Of a DNA stretch of 60,993 nt, positions 41,413 through 50,200 are shown one piece after another. Each line of letters begins with the position of its first letter. Position 1 is the stretch's first letter. The position numbers and the translations under genes are program-made. The notes under the pieces were generated by a model. The model was not told the origin of the DNA. It worked only from the letters and a program-made list of their open reading frames with translations, and did no database searches. The stretch comes from Sphingopyxis indica (GTDB taxonomy: Bacteria; Pseudomonadota; Alphaproteobacteria; Sphingomonadales; Sphingomonadaceae): contig NZ_FZPA01000018.1 of NCBI RefSeq assembly GCF_900188185.1, positions 1-60,993 on the forward strand, written 5' to 3'.

Positions 41413-41663
41413 CCCGGCCGACAGCATCAGCTCGCCGCTTCACTGCACGGCCTGCGTCGGAGGATGCGTGGGTGGCCGATCGCGAAACGCAGCAGGCGTC
41501 CGCCGCCGGCGACCGCAACTCGGCCCGACTGACGATCGATGTGACGCCGGCGCTGCGCGGACGCATGAAGGTCACCGCCTATCATCGCGGCGTAACGGTC
41601 GCACAGATGGTGCGCGAACTGCTCGAACGGGAATTTCCCGAGACGAAGGCAGGTGCATCATGA
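41409..41663 (+). CDS. Ribbon-helix-helix protein, likely ParA partner
   Basis: 84 aa from a GTG that overlaps the parA stop. A disordered N-terminus of about 35 residues is followed by the RHH core RLTIDVTPALRGRMKVTAYH and VTVAQMVRELLEREF. Short RHH proteins of the ParG type bind the centromere for small ParA ATPases, so this is the most likely centromere-binding partner. It overlaps the DUF2840 gene. Confidence 0.78.
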   Translation: MTRPTASARRFTARPASEDAWVADRETQQASAAGDRNSARLTIDVTPALRGRMKVTAYHRGVTVAQMVRELLEREFPETKAGAS

Positions 41664-42139
41664 GCACCGTTTCGCGCCCTGATTTCACACGAGTGGAACT
41701 GCTTTGGATCAAACAACGGATCGAACACTGGATACGCTTCGGGCGGATCGCTGAAGACCAGATTCTCGATCGCCGTCGTCGCCGCGTGTTTTTCGCTCCC
41801 AACAGCATATTCGCGTTCGTGCGATGGGCGTCGAACGACTTCGGCACGGCGATCTCCCGGATCGACATATTGCGGGCAGTCACTCCGGGCGAACCGTATC
41901 AAACGGTGCCTGGCGTTGATCCAGGCGGCGATATCCTTCTGCGCGTGCATGGCTGGCCCAAGGTGCAGCGCGTGTTCGAATCCATAGACTCGATCGACGC
42001 TCTGAACATCGATCCCGTCGACGCTTCGCCCGATTATTGGCGCCATGTTCACAACAGGCTCGCCGTCCATGACCGGCCAAGTTCCTACACGGCGGAGCGT
42101 CATCACGCATGGCTAATCCGTAGAAAGCTCCAGTCATGA
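41660..42139 (+). CDS. DUF2840 domain protein
   Basis: 159 aa. The family marks are RVELLWIKQRIEHWIRFG, RRVFFAPNSIFAFVRWASND, GTAISRIDILRAV and GDILLRVHGWPKVQRVFESI. It lies between parA and traF in many alphaproteobacterial ICEs. The ATG overlaps the preceding stop, and its stop overlaps the traF ATG. No biochemical role is known to me. Confidence 0.88.
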   Translation: MSTVSRPDFTRVELLWIKQRIEHWIRFGRIAEDQILDRRRRRVFFAPNSIFAFVRWASNDFGTAISRIDILRAVTPGEPYQTVPGVDPGGDILLRVHGWPKVQRVFESIDSIDALNIDPVDASPDYWRHVHNRLAVHDRPSSYTAERHHAWLIRRKLQS

Positions 42140-42681
42140 GATTTCGCTGGAGAACCCTTCTGACCATGGCTGTGGCCGTCAATCTGATCGCAATCGCCAC
42201 ATGGATCGATCCGCCGCCTCGCATCATCTGGAACGCCAGTCCGAGCGTGCCGATCGGCTTCTATCGGCTACACCAGGAGCACGATCTCCACGTCGGAGAT
42301 CTGGCCGTCATCGCGCCGCCGACCGATATTGCGCGGTTTCTGAAACGCCGCGGCTATCTTCCGGACGGCGTGCCGCTGATTAAGCCGGTCGCCGCGCTGC
42401 CCGGACAAACCGTTTGCCGCACCGGGGCTCGGATCACAGTCGACGGAGCGATCGTGGGAGAGGCGCAACTCCGCGACCGGCTCGGCCGTCCATTGCCCGT
42501 TTGGCGGGGCTGTCAGACCATTGCGACGGGCGCTCTGTTCTTCATGAATCCCGCACGCGGCGACAGTCTCGACGGCCGCTATTTCGGCCCGCTTCCCGCA
42601 TCATCCGTCATCGGCCGGGCGACACCGCTGCGCACCTCAGCACGCATTCCGAACTCACCCCAGCAGCCAGAGGAGAGCTGA
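42136..42681 (+). CDS. traF: TraF-type S26 signal peptidase
   Basis: 181 aa. One N-terminal membrane helix (residues 8-24) is followed by the catalytic Ser region ASPSVPIGFYRLH and the Lys region VPLIKPVAALPGQTVC; the C-terminal GRYFGPLPASSVIGRA completes the S26 pattern. In RP4-like systems TraF processes the TrbC pilin into its mature, cyclic form. Here trbC is about 8 kb downstream. It overlaps its upstream neighbour by 4 bp. Confidence 0.9.
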   Translation: MRFRWRTLLTMAVAVNLIAIATWIDPPPRIIWNASPSVPIGFYRLHQEHDLHVGDLAVIAPPTDIARFLKRRGYLPDGVPLIKPVAALPGQTVCRTGARITVDGAIVGEAQLRDRLGRPLPVWRGCQTIATGALFFMNPARGDSLDGRYFGPLPASSVIGRATPLRTSARIPNSPQQPEES

Positions 42682-42682
42682 C

Positions 42683-43015
42683 ATGAACATTGGAACCTTC
42701 ACCCGCACCGCAGAAGGATATGCCGGCGAGGTTCGCGCCTTCGGTATTCGCGAGGCCATCACTTTGGTCGCCCTTGCGCGAAACGACGGCGAAAGCGCGC
42801 CGGATTTCCGCATCCATCTTAATGACGGCAGCGGGGCCGAAGTCGGCTTTGCCTGGAACGAAGTCGGCGACAAGGCCGGCGAATACGTCTCCCTGAAGAT
42901 CGTAAGCCCGCTTGTGCCCGGCCAATCCTTTCGCGCCAATCTCTTCCGTGATGATGGCGAAGGCGAGACCCTGACCTTGTCGTTGAACACCCCGCGTCGG
43001 GACGATCGGAGCTGA
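42683..43015 (+). CDS. DUF736 family protein (copy 2)
   Basis: 110 aa. The core reads GYAGEVRAFGIREAITLVAL, SAPDFRIHLNDGS, VGFAWNEVGDKAGEYVSLKI and a C-terminal strand region. It follows traF directly, the usual place for DUF736 in this ICE type. It shares the fold pattern with copy 1 at 36861-37160 but is clearly diverged. Confidence 0.88.
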   Translation: MNIGTFTRTAEGYAGEVRAFGIREAITLVALARNDGESAPDFRIHLNDGSGAEVGFAWNEVGDKAGEYVSLKIVSPLVPGQSFRANLFRDDGEGETLTLSLNTPRRDDRS

Positions 43016-43020
43016 CGCCG

Positions 43021-43761
43021 GTGCTCCGCCCACGGCTCTTCCGATCCGCGTGCATCGCCATCCTCGCGCCGGTCGCTTTTCTCATGACAGCGTCCGGCCA
43101 GGCTCAATCACGACATGGGCAGGCACAGCAGGCGGGCGCGCTTGGGAGCGCGATTCTCGCCGATCACGTGGCCGAGGCCGCACAGCATTTCGGCATCCCC
43201 GAAGCATGGATATGGGCGGTGATGCACGTTGAAAGCCGCGGCGACCCGCAGGCAATATCGCCGGCCGGCGCCATGGGGTTGATGCAGATCATGCCTGCTA
43301 CATGGGCAGAATTGCGCGGGCGCTATGGCCTCGGCGCAGACCCTTTCGACCCTCGTGACAACGTCTTCGCGGGGGCAGCCTATCTGCGCGAGATGTTTGA
43401 TCGCTATGGCGACACCGCATCCATGCTGGCGGCCTATAACGCCGGTCCAGGGCGCTACGATCGCCATCTCGCAAACGGCACATCTCTGCCTCGCGAGACG
43501 CGCACCTATCTCGCCAGACTCGCCCTCGTCGTCGCAGGAGCGGCATCAGATCCATCCATAAGCGTGCCTCCAGATAGCCATGATTGGACAAGGGCGCCGC
43601 TGTTCATCCAGCTGAACACTGAGGCAGCGAGCAGCGATCGACCGATCGAAACCATGCGTACCGATAGCACGGCAAACGACGGCAAGCTTACGCCTGGCGA
43701 AGCGACAGCACGGCCTCGCGATACGATTTTTGCTCTGCCTTCCGCTCTGGAATCCGACTGA
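43021..43761 (+). CDS. Lytic transglycosylase (VirB1-like)
   Basis: 246 aa from a GTG. An N-terminal signal peptide (ACIAILAPVAFLMTASGQAQS) sends it to the periplasm. The SLT core has the catalytic Glu in WAVMHVESRGDPQ, followed by SPAGAMGLMQIMPATW, DNVFAGAAYLREM and AAYNAGPGRYDRH. It would locally open peptidoglycan for the Trb channel. The C-terminal 80 residues look disordered. Confidence 0.92.
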   Translation: MLRPRLFRSACIAILAPVAFLMTASGQAQSRHGQAQQAGALGSAILADHVAEAAQHFGIPEAWIWAVMHVESRGDPQAISPAGAMGLMQIMPATWAELRGRYGLGADPFDPRDNVFAGAAYLREMFDRYGDTASMLAAYNAGPGRYDRHLANGTSLPRETRTYLARLALVVAGAASDPSISVPPDSHDWTRAPLFIQLNTEAASSDRPIETMRTDSTANDGKLTPGEATARPRDTIFALPSALESD

Positions 43762-43900
43762 TGGCGCCGATCCGGCTTTGTCGCGCTCTGGCGCAGGATT
43801 GGCGGCGATCGGCGGTGCCGGGGCGACCTGGGATGGCCATAGGGGCGCACAGCCAGATAAAAGGAGCGCCGTCACTCGGCGTCCAGATGGTTGGTTGTAA

Positions 43901-43939
43901 GGGTGCTTTTTGTCGGCACCCATATTCTATGCGCCGACA
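43901..43939. other. Candidate oriT region upstream of the relaxase gene
   Basis: In the 240-bp gap before the relaxase gene, GGGTGC/GCACCC (43901-43906 with 43916-43921) overlaps TGTCGGC/GCCGACA (43911-43917 with 43933-43939). Transfer origins often lie beside the relaxase gene and contain inverted repeats near nic. I see no clear nic consensus, so this is tentative. Confidence 0.25.
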
Positions 43940-44001
43940 CGGCCCCGAGGAAGGCGCAACAAATCAGCAATCGGCTGTCCGGCACGCTCCGAAGCAACCC
44001 G

Positions 44002-45759
44002 ATGGATAGGTTCGATGACGATTTCCGCCCGCGGCCCGGCCGGGTGCGTGACCGCGGCGCAGGGAGCGGCCGACGTGCCAAGACCTATGTCGGCCAGGTG
44101 ATGCGTGCCGCGAAGAAGGCGGGTCATACCGGCCGTCGCTTCGGTTCCATTCGGCGCTCCGGCAGCGGCTCACGCTTCGGTCGCGGCCATGCAACACGGA
44201 TCGCAGCGAAGCGCCGGCCAGACCTGCGCCGCGTCATTGCCAAGATGCGCGTGGTGCGTCACCAGGGCCTCGCTTTCCGAGCCGCGCCCCTCGCTCGCCA
44301 CATCTCCTATCTGGAACGCGAAGGCGTCACGCGCGACGGCGATCCCGCACAGATGTTCGATGCCGCAGGAGATGCAGCCAGCGGCGATGCGTTTGCCGAT
44401 CGCTGCCAGGACGACCGGCACCATTTCCGGCTCATTGTCTCGCCGGAGGACGCTGCGGAGATGCAGGATCTGCGGGCCTTCACACGCGAGCTGATGACGC
44501 AGGCCGAACAGGATCTCGGAACGCACCTGGATTGGGTGGCCGTCGACCACTGGAACACGGACAACCCGCATGTCCATATCCTCATTCGCGGCCGAGCCGG
44601 TCCCGAGGAGGATCTGGTCATCAGCCGTCGCTATGTCCGCGAAGGCTTTCGGCACGATGCCGAAGATCTCGTCACAATGGAATTGGGGCCGCGGCGGGAG
44701 GTCGATATCCAGGCCGCGCGTCTCAAGGAGATCGATGCCGAACGCTGGACAAGCCTCGATGCGAGCCTGCGCGATATCGCGGATCGCCATGCCGGCATTG
44801 TTGACCTGCGACCTGGCGACCAGTGGCGCGGCCCCGAGGATCGTCTGCTGCTGATCGGGCGAGCGCAAAAGCTCGAGCAACTCGGCCTCGCCGATGCTAT
44901 CGGGTCGTCCGCCTGGACCTTGAAGCCCGGTATAGAAGAGACCTTGCGCGACCTGTCGATCCGCGGCGACATCATCAAGACCATGCACCAAGCGATGGCG
45001 CGCGGAACTCGCAGCCCGGACCCGGCGTCATTCGCGATCCATCCCGATACCCCGCACGAATCCGTCCTCGGCCGTTTGGTCGAACGGGGGCTTCACGACG
45101 AATTGCAGGGCACCGCCTATGCCGTTGTCGAAGGCATCGATGGCCGCACCCATCATATCCGGTTCGATGATCTGGATATGACCGGCGACGCCTCGCCCGG
45201 ATCCATCGTCGAGACCAGGACCTGGGAGGACAATCGCGGGCGTAAGCGACTCTCGCTCGCCACGCGATCGGACCTTCCGCTCGACAAGCAGATCAGCGCC
45301 GATGGCGCGACCTGGCTCGACCGCCAGCTTACCGCCGCAGCGCCCCCTGTTTTCGGGAAAGGGTTTGCCGCGGAAGTCGTCGACGCACTGGAAGCCCGCA
45401 CCGATCACCTCGTCGAGCAGGGCCTTGCCGAACGACGTGGGCGCCGCGTCATCTTCGCACGCGCCCTTATTCGGACGCTGCGAGATCGAGAGGTCATCGC
45501 CGCCCAAGCACGAATCGCCGGTGAAACGGGAATGTCTCCGTTGCCAGTCTCGCCGGGCGAACAGGTCGAAGGCGTCTATCGCGAGCGTGTGGTGCTGGCT
45601 TCGGGACGCTTCGCGAGGATCGACAGCGAATTCGGATTCCAGCTCGTTCCCTGGAGACCGGCGCTGGAGCAGCACATGGGCCAGCATGTCGCAGGCACCA
45701 TTACGCCGACCGGCGGTGTTGCGTGGAGTTTTGACAATACGCGCGAATTGGGAATTTAG
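44002..45759 (+). CDS. VirD2-like relaxase (DUF3363, MOB-P type)
   Basis: 585 aa. A basic N-terminus is followed by the nuclease region: HISYLEREGVTRDG (possible catalytic Tyr), FRLIVSPEDAAEM and the histidine motif DHWNTDNPHVHILIRG. The rest has DUF3363-like segments such as RFDDLDMTGDASPGSIVE and a C-terminal WSFD. It should nick oriT and lead the strand to TraG. The ATG at 44002 lacks a good SD; upstream extension is not convincing. Confidence 0.88.
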   Translation: MDRFDDDFRPRPGRVRDRGAGSGRRAKTYVGQVMRAAKKAGHTGRRFGSIRRSGSGSRFGRGHATRIAAKRRPDLRRVIAKMRVVRHQGLAFRAAPLARHISYLEREGVTRDGDPAQMFDAAGDAASGDAFADRCQDDRHHFRLIVSPEDAAEMQDLRAFTRELMTQAEQDLGTHLDWVAVDHWNTDNPHVHILIRGRAGPEEDLVISRRYVREGFRHDAEDLVTMELGPRREVDIQAARLKEIDAERWTSLDASLRDIADRHAGIVDLRPGDQWRGPEDRLLLIGRAQKLEQLGLADAIGSSAWTLKPGIEETLRDLSIRGDIIKTMHQAMARGTRSPDPASFAIHPDTPHESVLGRLVERGLHDELQGTAYAVVEGIDGRTHHIRFDDLDMTGDASPGSIVETRTWEDNRGRKRLSLATRSDLPLDKQISADGATWLDRQLTAAAPPVFGKGFAAEVVDALEARTDHLVEQGLAERRGRRVIFARALIRTLRDREVIAAQARIAGETGMSPLPVSPGEQVEGVYRERVVLASGRFARIDSEFGFQLVPWRPALEQHMGQHVAGTITPTGGVAWSFDNTRELGI

Positions 45760-45793
45760 CCATGAACTTGCCAGAGTTAGTGTTGTCCACTAA
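45731..45793 (+). promoter_or_regulatory. Candidate promoter and operator of the phd-vapC pair
   Basis: TTGACA at 45731-45736 is followed 17 bases later by ATTTAG (45754-45759), inside the end of the relaxase gene. The inverted repeat TTAGTG/CACTAA (45777-45782 with 45788-45793) lies just downstream. Autoregulation by Phd-type antitoxins through such palindromes is usual. It supports the antitoxin start at 45804 rather than 45762. Confidence 0.45.
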
Positions 45794-45803
45794 ATATGAT
45801 CCG

Positions 45804-46034
45804 ATGGACAGAGCGATCAGCGCCAGCGATGCTAATCAGCATTTCTCCGAACTTCTGCGCGATGTCGCGGAAGGCCAGAGCTTTACCGTCATGTCGCGGG
45901 GGCGCCCCGTCGCACGCGTCCTTCCCGTCGACCGCCATCGGGAAAAGCGCTCGGTAGAGCGGCTTCTCGAGTTCGTCTCAGGGCTACCCGTTCGCCACGC
46001 AGGCCAGTGGTCGCGCGACGATCTCTACGAATGA
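45804..46034 (+). CDS. Phd/YefM-type antitoxin
   Basis: 76 aa. SASDANQHFSELLRDVAEGQ and FTVMSRGRPVARVLPVDR form the Phd/YefM DNA-binding fold. The C-terminal region (KRSVERLLEFVSGLP, WSRDDLYE) would bind the toxin. The frame opens at 45762, but the palindrome at 45777-45793 is best explained as an operator ahead of the 45804 ATG. It overlaps vapC by 4 bp (ATGA). Confidence 0.85.
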   Translation: MDRAISASDANQHFSELLRDVAEGQSFTVMSRGRPVARVLPVDRHREKRSVERLLEFVSGLPVRHAGQWSRDDLYE

Positions 46035-46498
46035 CGCGCGTAGCTCTCGACAGCAACATCCTGGCTTATCTGGCTGGCGTCAGCCGCACCGCCGAGGATG
46101 AAGACAAGATCGCCAAGGTTCGCGATCTGATTCGGCGTCTGGCGGTTGAGGTCAGCCTGATCGCACCCGCGCAGACCCTCGGAGAGTTGTTCATTGTCTT
46201 GCGGCGCAGCGGCGCCTCCAGCGAAGAGGCGCGCGCGATATTGCTGGAGTTTTCGGATGCGTTCGGCACCTCGGCATCGGAGGCGCGCACCGCCTTGTCC
46301 GCTGCGGATCTTGTCGTCGATCACAAACTGCAATTCTGGGATGCACTGATCGTGACCGCAGCAGCAGAGGCCAATTGCACGCTGTTGCTCTCGGAGGATA
46401 TGCAGAACGGCTTCGTCACGCGGGGACTGACGATCATCAACCCGCTCGCCGAGCCTGCGCACCCCAAACTCGCTCACCTCTTGAGCAAGCAGGCCTAG
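46031..46498 (+). CDS. PIN domain toxin (VapC-like)
   Basis: 155 aa. The acidic PIN residues are visible: Asp in VALDSNILAYLAG, Glu in LGELFIVLRR, Asp in FWDALIVTAA and Glu/Asp in LLLSEDMQNGF. It should be a Mg-dependent ribonuclease held in check by the Phd-type partner encoded just upstream. The pair sits between the relaxase and traG genes, within the transfer region. Confidence 0.87.
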   Translation: MTRVALDSNILAYLAGVSRTAEDEDKIAKVRDLIRRLAVEVSLIAPAQTLGELFIVLRRSGASSEEARAILLEFSDAFGTSASEARTALSAADLVVDHKLQFWDALIVTAAAEANCTLLLSEDMQNGFVTRGLTIINPLAEPAHPKLAHLLSKQA

Positions 46499-46646
46499 AC
46501 GCGCCCTGCGCAACCTACGCTAGAGACAGTATTTGCGCGCTAGAGCCGCCGTTTCTACGATCGGTCCGGCCAACCTCTTGAAACTGCGGCCGACCCGTCC
46601 CGACCTTTCCGTCCAAGGCGAATGACGCCTCCGGAAAGGAGCTTGT

Positions 46647-48623
46647 GTGTCGGCGACCAAGATTCTCTGGGGCCAAATTCTGGTCGTGCTCGCGATCATT
46701 CTGGTCGCCGTCTGGACCGCGACGCAATGGACGGCCGCGGCGCTCGCTTACCAGCCCCAGCTTGGTGCGCCCTGGTTCTTTCTCGGCGATTGGCCAGTCT
46801 ATCCGCCGCCTGCCTTTTTCTGGTGGTGGTTCTCCTTCGACGCCTATGCGCCCGACATATTCGCGCGGGGCGGCATCATCGCCGCATCGGGTGGAATCCT
46901 TTCAATCGTCGCTGCAATCGCCATGTCGGTCTGGCGCGCCCGCGAAGCCCGCAACGCTCAGACCTACGGCTCGGCACGCTGGGCCACGACCAAGGAGGTT
47001 CGCCGATCCGGGCTGTTAGGCGAAGACGGGGTGATGCTCGGACAATTCGAGCGCGCCTATCTGCGCCACGACGGCCCCGAGCATGTCCTGTGCTTCGCCC
47101 CAACGCGGAGCGGCAAAGGCGTCGGACTGGTCGTGCCGACGCTCCTCACCTGGCCGGGAAGCTGCATCATCCATGATATCAAGGGCGAAAATTGGCAGCT
47201 CACGGCCGGCTTCCGCTCCCGCTTCGGTCCGGCACTGCTGTTCGACCCCACCAATCCCGCCAGCGCCGCCTACAATCCGCTGCTGGAGGTGCGCAAAGGC
47301 GAATGGGAAGTGCGCGACGTGCAGAATGTCGCTGATGTGCTGGTCGACCCGGAAGGAAGCCTCGAGAAGCGCAACCACTGGGAAAAAACGAGCCATAGCC
47401 TGCTCGTCGGCGCCATTCTCCACGTCCTCTATGCTGAAGCGGACAAAACGCTTGCCGGCGTCGCCAACTTCCTCTCCGATCCCGCGCGCCCGATCGAATC
47501 CACGCTGCGAAGGATGATGCTTACCCCCCATTTGGGCGAGGCCGGCGTTCATCCCGTGATTGCCAGCGCCGCGCGCGAGTTGCTGAACAAGTCGGAGAAT
47601 GAACGCAGCGGCGTGCTCAGCACCGCCATGTCGTTCCTGGGCCTGTATCGAGATCCCGTGGTCGCCCGCGTGACGCGGCAGTGCGACTGGCGCATCGCCG
47701 ATCTGGTTGATGGTAAGCACCCGGCCTCGCTGTTCCTCGTGGTGCCGCCATCGGACATTTCGCGCACCAAGCCGCTCATCCGCCTGATCCTCAACCAGAT
47801 CGGCCGCAGGCTCACCGAAGACCTCAACAGCAACGGCAATCGGCACCGTGTCCTGCTCATGCTCGACGAATTCCCCGCGCTGGGGCGACTGGATTTCTTC
47901 GAGCAGGCGCTGGCCTTCGTCGCGGGATACGGCCTCAAGGCCTTCCTGATCGCACAGAGCCTCAATCAAATCGAGAAAGCCTATGGCCCGAACAACGCCA
48001 TCCTCGACAATTGTCACGTCCGGGTCAGCTTCGCCACCAACGACGAGCGCACGGCCAAACGCCTTTCCGATGCTCTCGGCACGGCAACCGAACTGCGCGC
48101 CATGAAGAACTATGCCGGCCATCGTCTTTCACCCTGGCTTGGTCATTTGATGGTCTCGCGCTCGGAAACCGCTCGGCAATTGCTTACGCCCGGTGAGATC
48201 ATGCAGTTCCCGCCCGAGGATGAGATCGTCATGATCGCAGGCTCCCCGCCGATCCGGGCGAGGAAGGCGCGATATTTCGAGGACCGACGCTTCAGCGAAC
48301 GGGTGCTGCCACCGCCACAGCCGAAAAGCAGCGCGCCCAAACCCAACGACTGGACCGGCCTTGAGCCGATCAAGCCACCGGCGCCGGTGGATCAGCCGGA
48401 GGAGGCTCGAAAACGGCCGAAGCCACCGGACGCCGCGACCGCTCTCCGGCGCGAGCCGGGTGTGCCGGCGCAGGATGAAGCGGCGCACGAACCGCGTCCG
48501 GCTCGGCGCGAGTTCGAATTCGACGATGAGCAACCCGCCGATACGGACGCGGCCGTCACGCGACGGATGCAGCAAGTCGCCCGCCAGACCAGCATGGATC
48601 CCGGAGACGGTATTCAACTTTGA
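46647..48623 (+). CDS. traG: Conjugal transfer coupling protein TraG/VirD4
   Basis: 658 aa from a GTG with AAAGGAG upstream. Two N-terminal membrane regions (about residues 5-30 and 70-92) precede a cytoplasmic ATPase: Walker A in FAPTRSGKGVGLVVPTLL, YNPLLEVR, Walker B in VLLMLDEFPALGRLDF and LIAQSLNQIEKAYG. The last 110 residues are a Pro- and charge-rich tail. It hands the relaxase-DNA complex to the Trb channel. Confidence 0.94.
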   Translation: MSATKILWGQILVVLAIILVAVWTATQWTAAALAYQPQLGAPWFFLGDWPVYPPPAFFWWWFSFDAYAPDIFARGGIIAASGGILSIVAAIAMSVWRAREARNAQTYGSARWATTKEVRRSGLLGEDGVMLGQFERAYLRHDGPEHVLCFAPTRSGKGVGLVVPTLLTWPGSCIIHDIKGENWQLTAGFRSRFGPALLFDPTNPASAAYNPLLEVRKGEWEVRDVQNVADVLVDPEGSLEKRNHWEKTSHSLLVGAILHVLYAEADKTLAGVANFLSDPARPIESTLRRMMLTPHLGEAGVHPVIASAARELLNKSENERSGVLSTAMSFLGLYRDPVVARVTRQCDWRIADLVDGKHPASLFLVVPPSDISRTKPLIRLILNQIGRRLTEDLNSNGNRHRVLLMLDEFPALGRLDFFEQALAFVAGYGLKAFLIAQSLNQIEKAYGPNNAILDNCHVRVSFATNDERTAKRLSDALGTATELRAMKNYAGHRLSPWLGHLMVSRSETARQLLTPGEIMQFPPEDEIVMIAGSPPIRARKARYFEDRRFSERVLPPPQPKSSAPKPNDWTGLEPIKPPAPVDQPEEARKRPKPPDAATALRREPGVPAQDEAAHEPRPARREFEFDDEQPADTDAAVTRRMQQVARQTSMDPGDGIQL

Positions 48624-48634
48624 AAGCGAAGCCG

Positions 48635-49057
48635 ATGCGCATCAAACACACCTTCCGTTTGCCGGTGGATCTGTCCGACCAACTCGGGGAGATCGCGGTG
48701 CGCAAGCGGGTCTCGCAGACGCGGATCGCCGAGGCCGCAATCCGCTCGTATCTGTCGCCCGACGCGGCCGATCGCATGGAGGCGGCCATGGTTCGCCGGC
48801 TCGATCGATTGTCACGACAAATGGACCGTCTTGAGCGACACATCCAGATATCCAATGAAACCCTGGCCTTGTTCGTCCGCTCCTGGCTGGTCTCGACCCC
48901 GCCATTGCCGGACACCGCGCTGGCGGCCGCCCAGGCGAGTGGACGCGAACGCTATCAGGGGTTCATCGAGGCGCTGGCGCGCCGACTGGAAACGGGCATG
49001 AGTCTCGCCACTGAATTGTCGCAGGACATCATCCCGCGGGACGTCACAGATGCGTAA
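48635..49057 (+). CDS. CopG family ribbon-helix-helix protein
   Basis: 140 aa. MRIKHTFRLPVDLSDQLGEI, followed by RVSQTRIAEAAIRSYL, is an RHH DNA-binding core. A coiled-coil stretch follows (RRLDRLSRQMDRLERHIQIS), then a region conserved in these ICEs (ALFVRSWLVSTPPLP). A TTG 15 bases upstream overlaps traG. It lies between traG and trbB, where it may control the trb operon. Confidence 0.83.
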   Translation: MRIKHTFRLPVDLSDQLGEIAVRKRVSQTRIAEAAIRSYLSPDAADRMEAAMVRRLDRLSRQMDRLERHIQISNETLALFVRSWLVSTPPLPDTALAAAQASGRERYQGFIEALARRLETGMSLATELSQDIIPRDVTDA

Positions 49058-49162
49058 ATCATCCGCCATGATTCCGGCGCCTCGCCGATTGTTTCTATTT
49101 GCACGCCAGAGCACTACGATGGTCGATTGTTGTTGCGGAGGCCCATTCTAGGGCTTTCTTAG

Positions 49163-49209
49163 CTGTCCCCAGAGCGTCGATGACTGTTTCGGCGCAGATC
49201 AGGGGACAG
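49163..49209 (+). promoter_or_regulatory. Inverted repeat covering the trbB ribosome site
   Basis: CTGTCCCC (49163-49170) pairs with GGGGACAG (49202-49209), and the right arm is the SD region of trbB (start 49214). Pairing would hide the ribosome site. The 156-bp gap 49058-49213 should also contain the trb promoter. Confidence 0.4.
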
Positions 49210-49213
49210 GGCT

Positions 49214-50200
49214 GTGCCAGCACAAACAGGCGATGGTGAAGCCGTCTCGCGCGGAGCGCGGATGCTCCGCAGCGCGCTCGGCCCATGCATCGCCGCCTGG
49301 CTTGCCGACCCTGCCATCATCGAGATCATGCTCAACCCGGACGGTCGCCTATGGGTGGACCGCCTTGGCGAAGGCCTCGCGCCTACCGATCAGATCATGG
49401 CAACCGCCGACGGCGAGCGCATCGTCCGCCTGGTCGCTCACCACGTCGGAGCGGAGGTGCACGCACACAGCCCCCGCGTATCGGCAGAGCTCCCGGAGAC
49501 CGGCGAGCGGTTCGAGGGGCTGGTCCCACCCATTGTCACCGCACCGGCCTTCGCGATCCGCAAGCCCGCGGTCGCGGTATTCACGCTCGACGATTACGCC
49601 TCCGCCGGGATCATGTCGCGGCTCCAGGCCGCCGTCCTTAAGAAATCCGTCGCTGACCGGGTGAATATCCTGGTTGCCGGCGGCACGGGCGCCGGCAAGA
49701 CTACCCTGGTCAACGCGCTGCTGGCCGAGATCGCCGGCACGGCCGACCGCATCGTCCTCATTGAGGATACGCGCGAGCTGCAATGCACCTCACCCAATCT
49801 GGTGGCGATGCGGACCAAGGACGGCGTCGTTACGCTGTCGGACCTAGTGCGGTCATCCCTTCGCCTCCGTCCAGACCGCATCCCAATCGGCGAGGTGCGC
49901 GGTGCCGAGGCGCTGGACCTCCTAAAGGCGTGGGGCACGGGCCATCCCGGCGGCGTCGGCACGATCCACGCAGGAACCGCCCTGGGCGCATTGCGGCGGA
50001 TGGAGCAGCTCATCCAGGAAGCCGTGGTGACGGTCCCGCGACCGCTGATCGCCGAGACCATCAACCTCGTTGCCGTGCTGGTGCGCGATGCGGGTGGACG
50101 CCGCCTGTCCGAGCTGGCGCGCGTCGACGGGCTCGATGATGCCGGCGGCTATCGCCTGACCTTCCTTCCCTCACATCAATCATCCGGAGAAACGCCATGA
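49214..50200 (+). CDS. trbB: T4SS ATPase TrbB (VirB11-like)
   Basis: 328 aa from a GTG with AGGGGA upstream. The N-terminal domain has [18 protein letters not shown]. The ATPase has Walker A in [18 protein letters not shown], the Asp box [31 protein letters not shown] and the His box [17 protein letters not shown]. It is a cytoplasmic hexameric motor of the conjugation channel and the first gene of the trb operon. Its stop overlaps trbC. Confidence 0.95.
   Translation: MPAQTGDGEAVSRGARMLRSALGPCIAAWLADPAIIEIMLNPDGRLWVDRLGEGLAPTDQIMATADGERIVRLVAHHVGAEVHAHSPRVSAELPETGERFEGLVPPIVTAPAFAIRKPAVAVFTLDDYASAGIMSRLQAAVLKKSVADRVNILVAGGTGAGKTTLVNALLAEIAGTADRIVLIEDTRELQCTSPNLVAMRTKDGVVTLSDLVRSSLRLRPDRIPIGEVRGAEALDLLKAWGTGHPGGVGTIHAGTALGALRRMEQLIQEAVVTVPRPLIAETINLVAVLVRDAGGRRLSELARVDGLDDAGGYRLTFLPSHQSSGETP

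Noticed and set aside
43761..44009. 82-codon frame starting at the lytic transglycosylase stop
   Set aside because: The start overlap is attractive, but the sequence has no domain or hydrophobic pattern and covers the inverted repeats before the relaxase.
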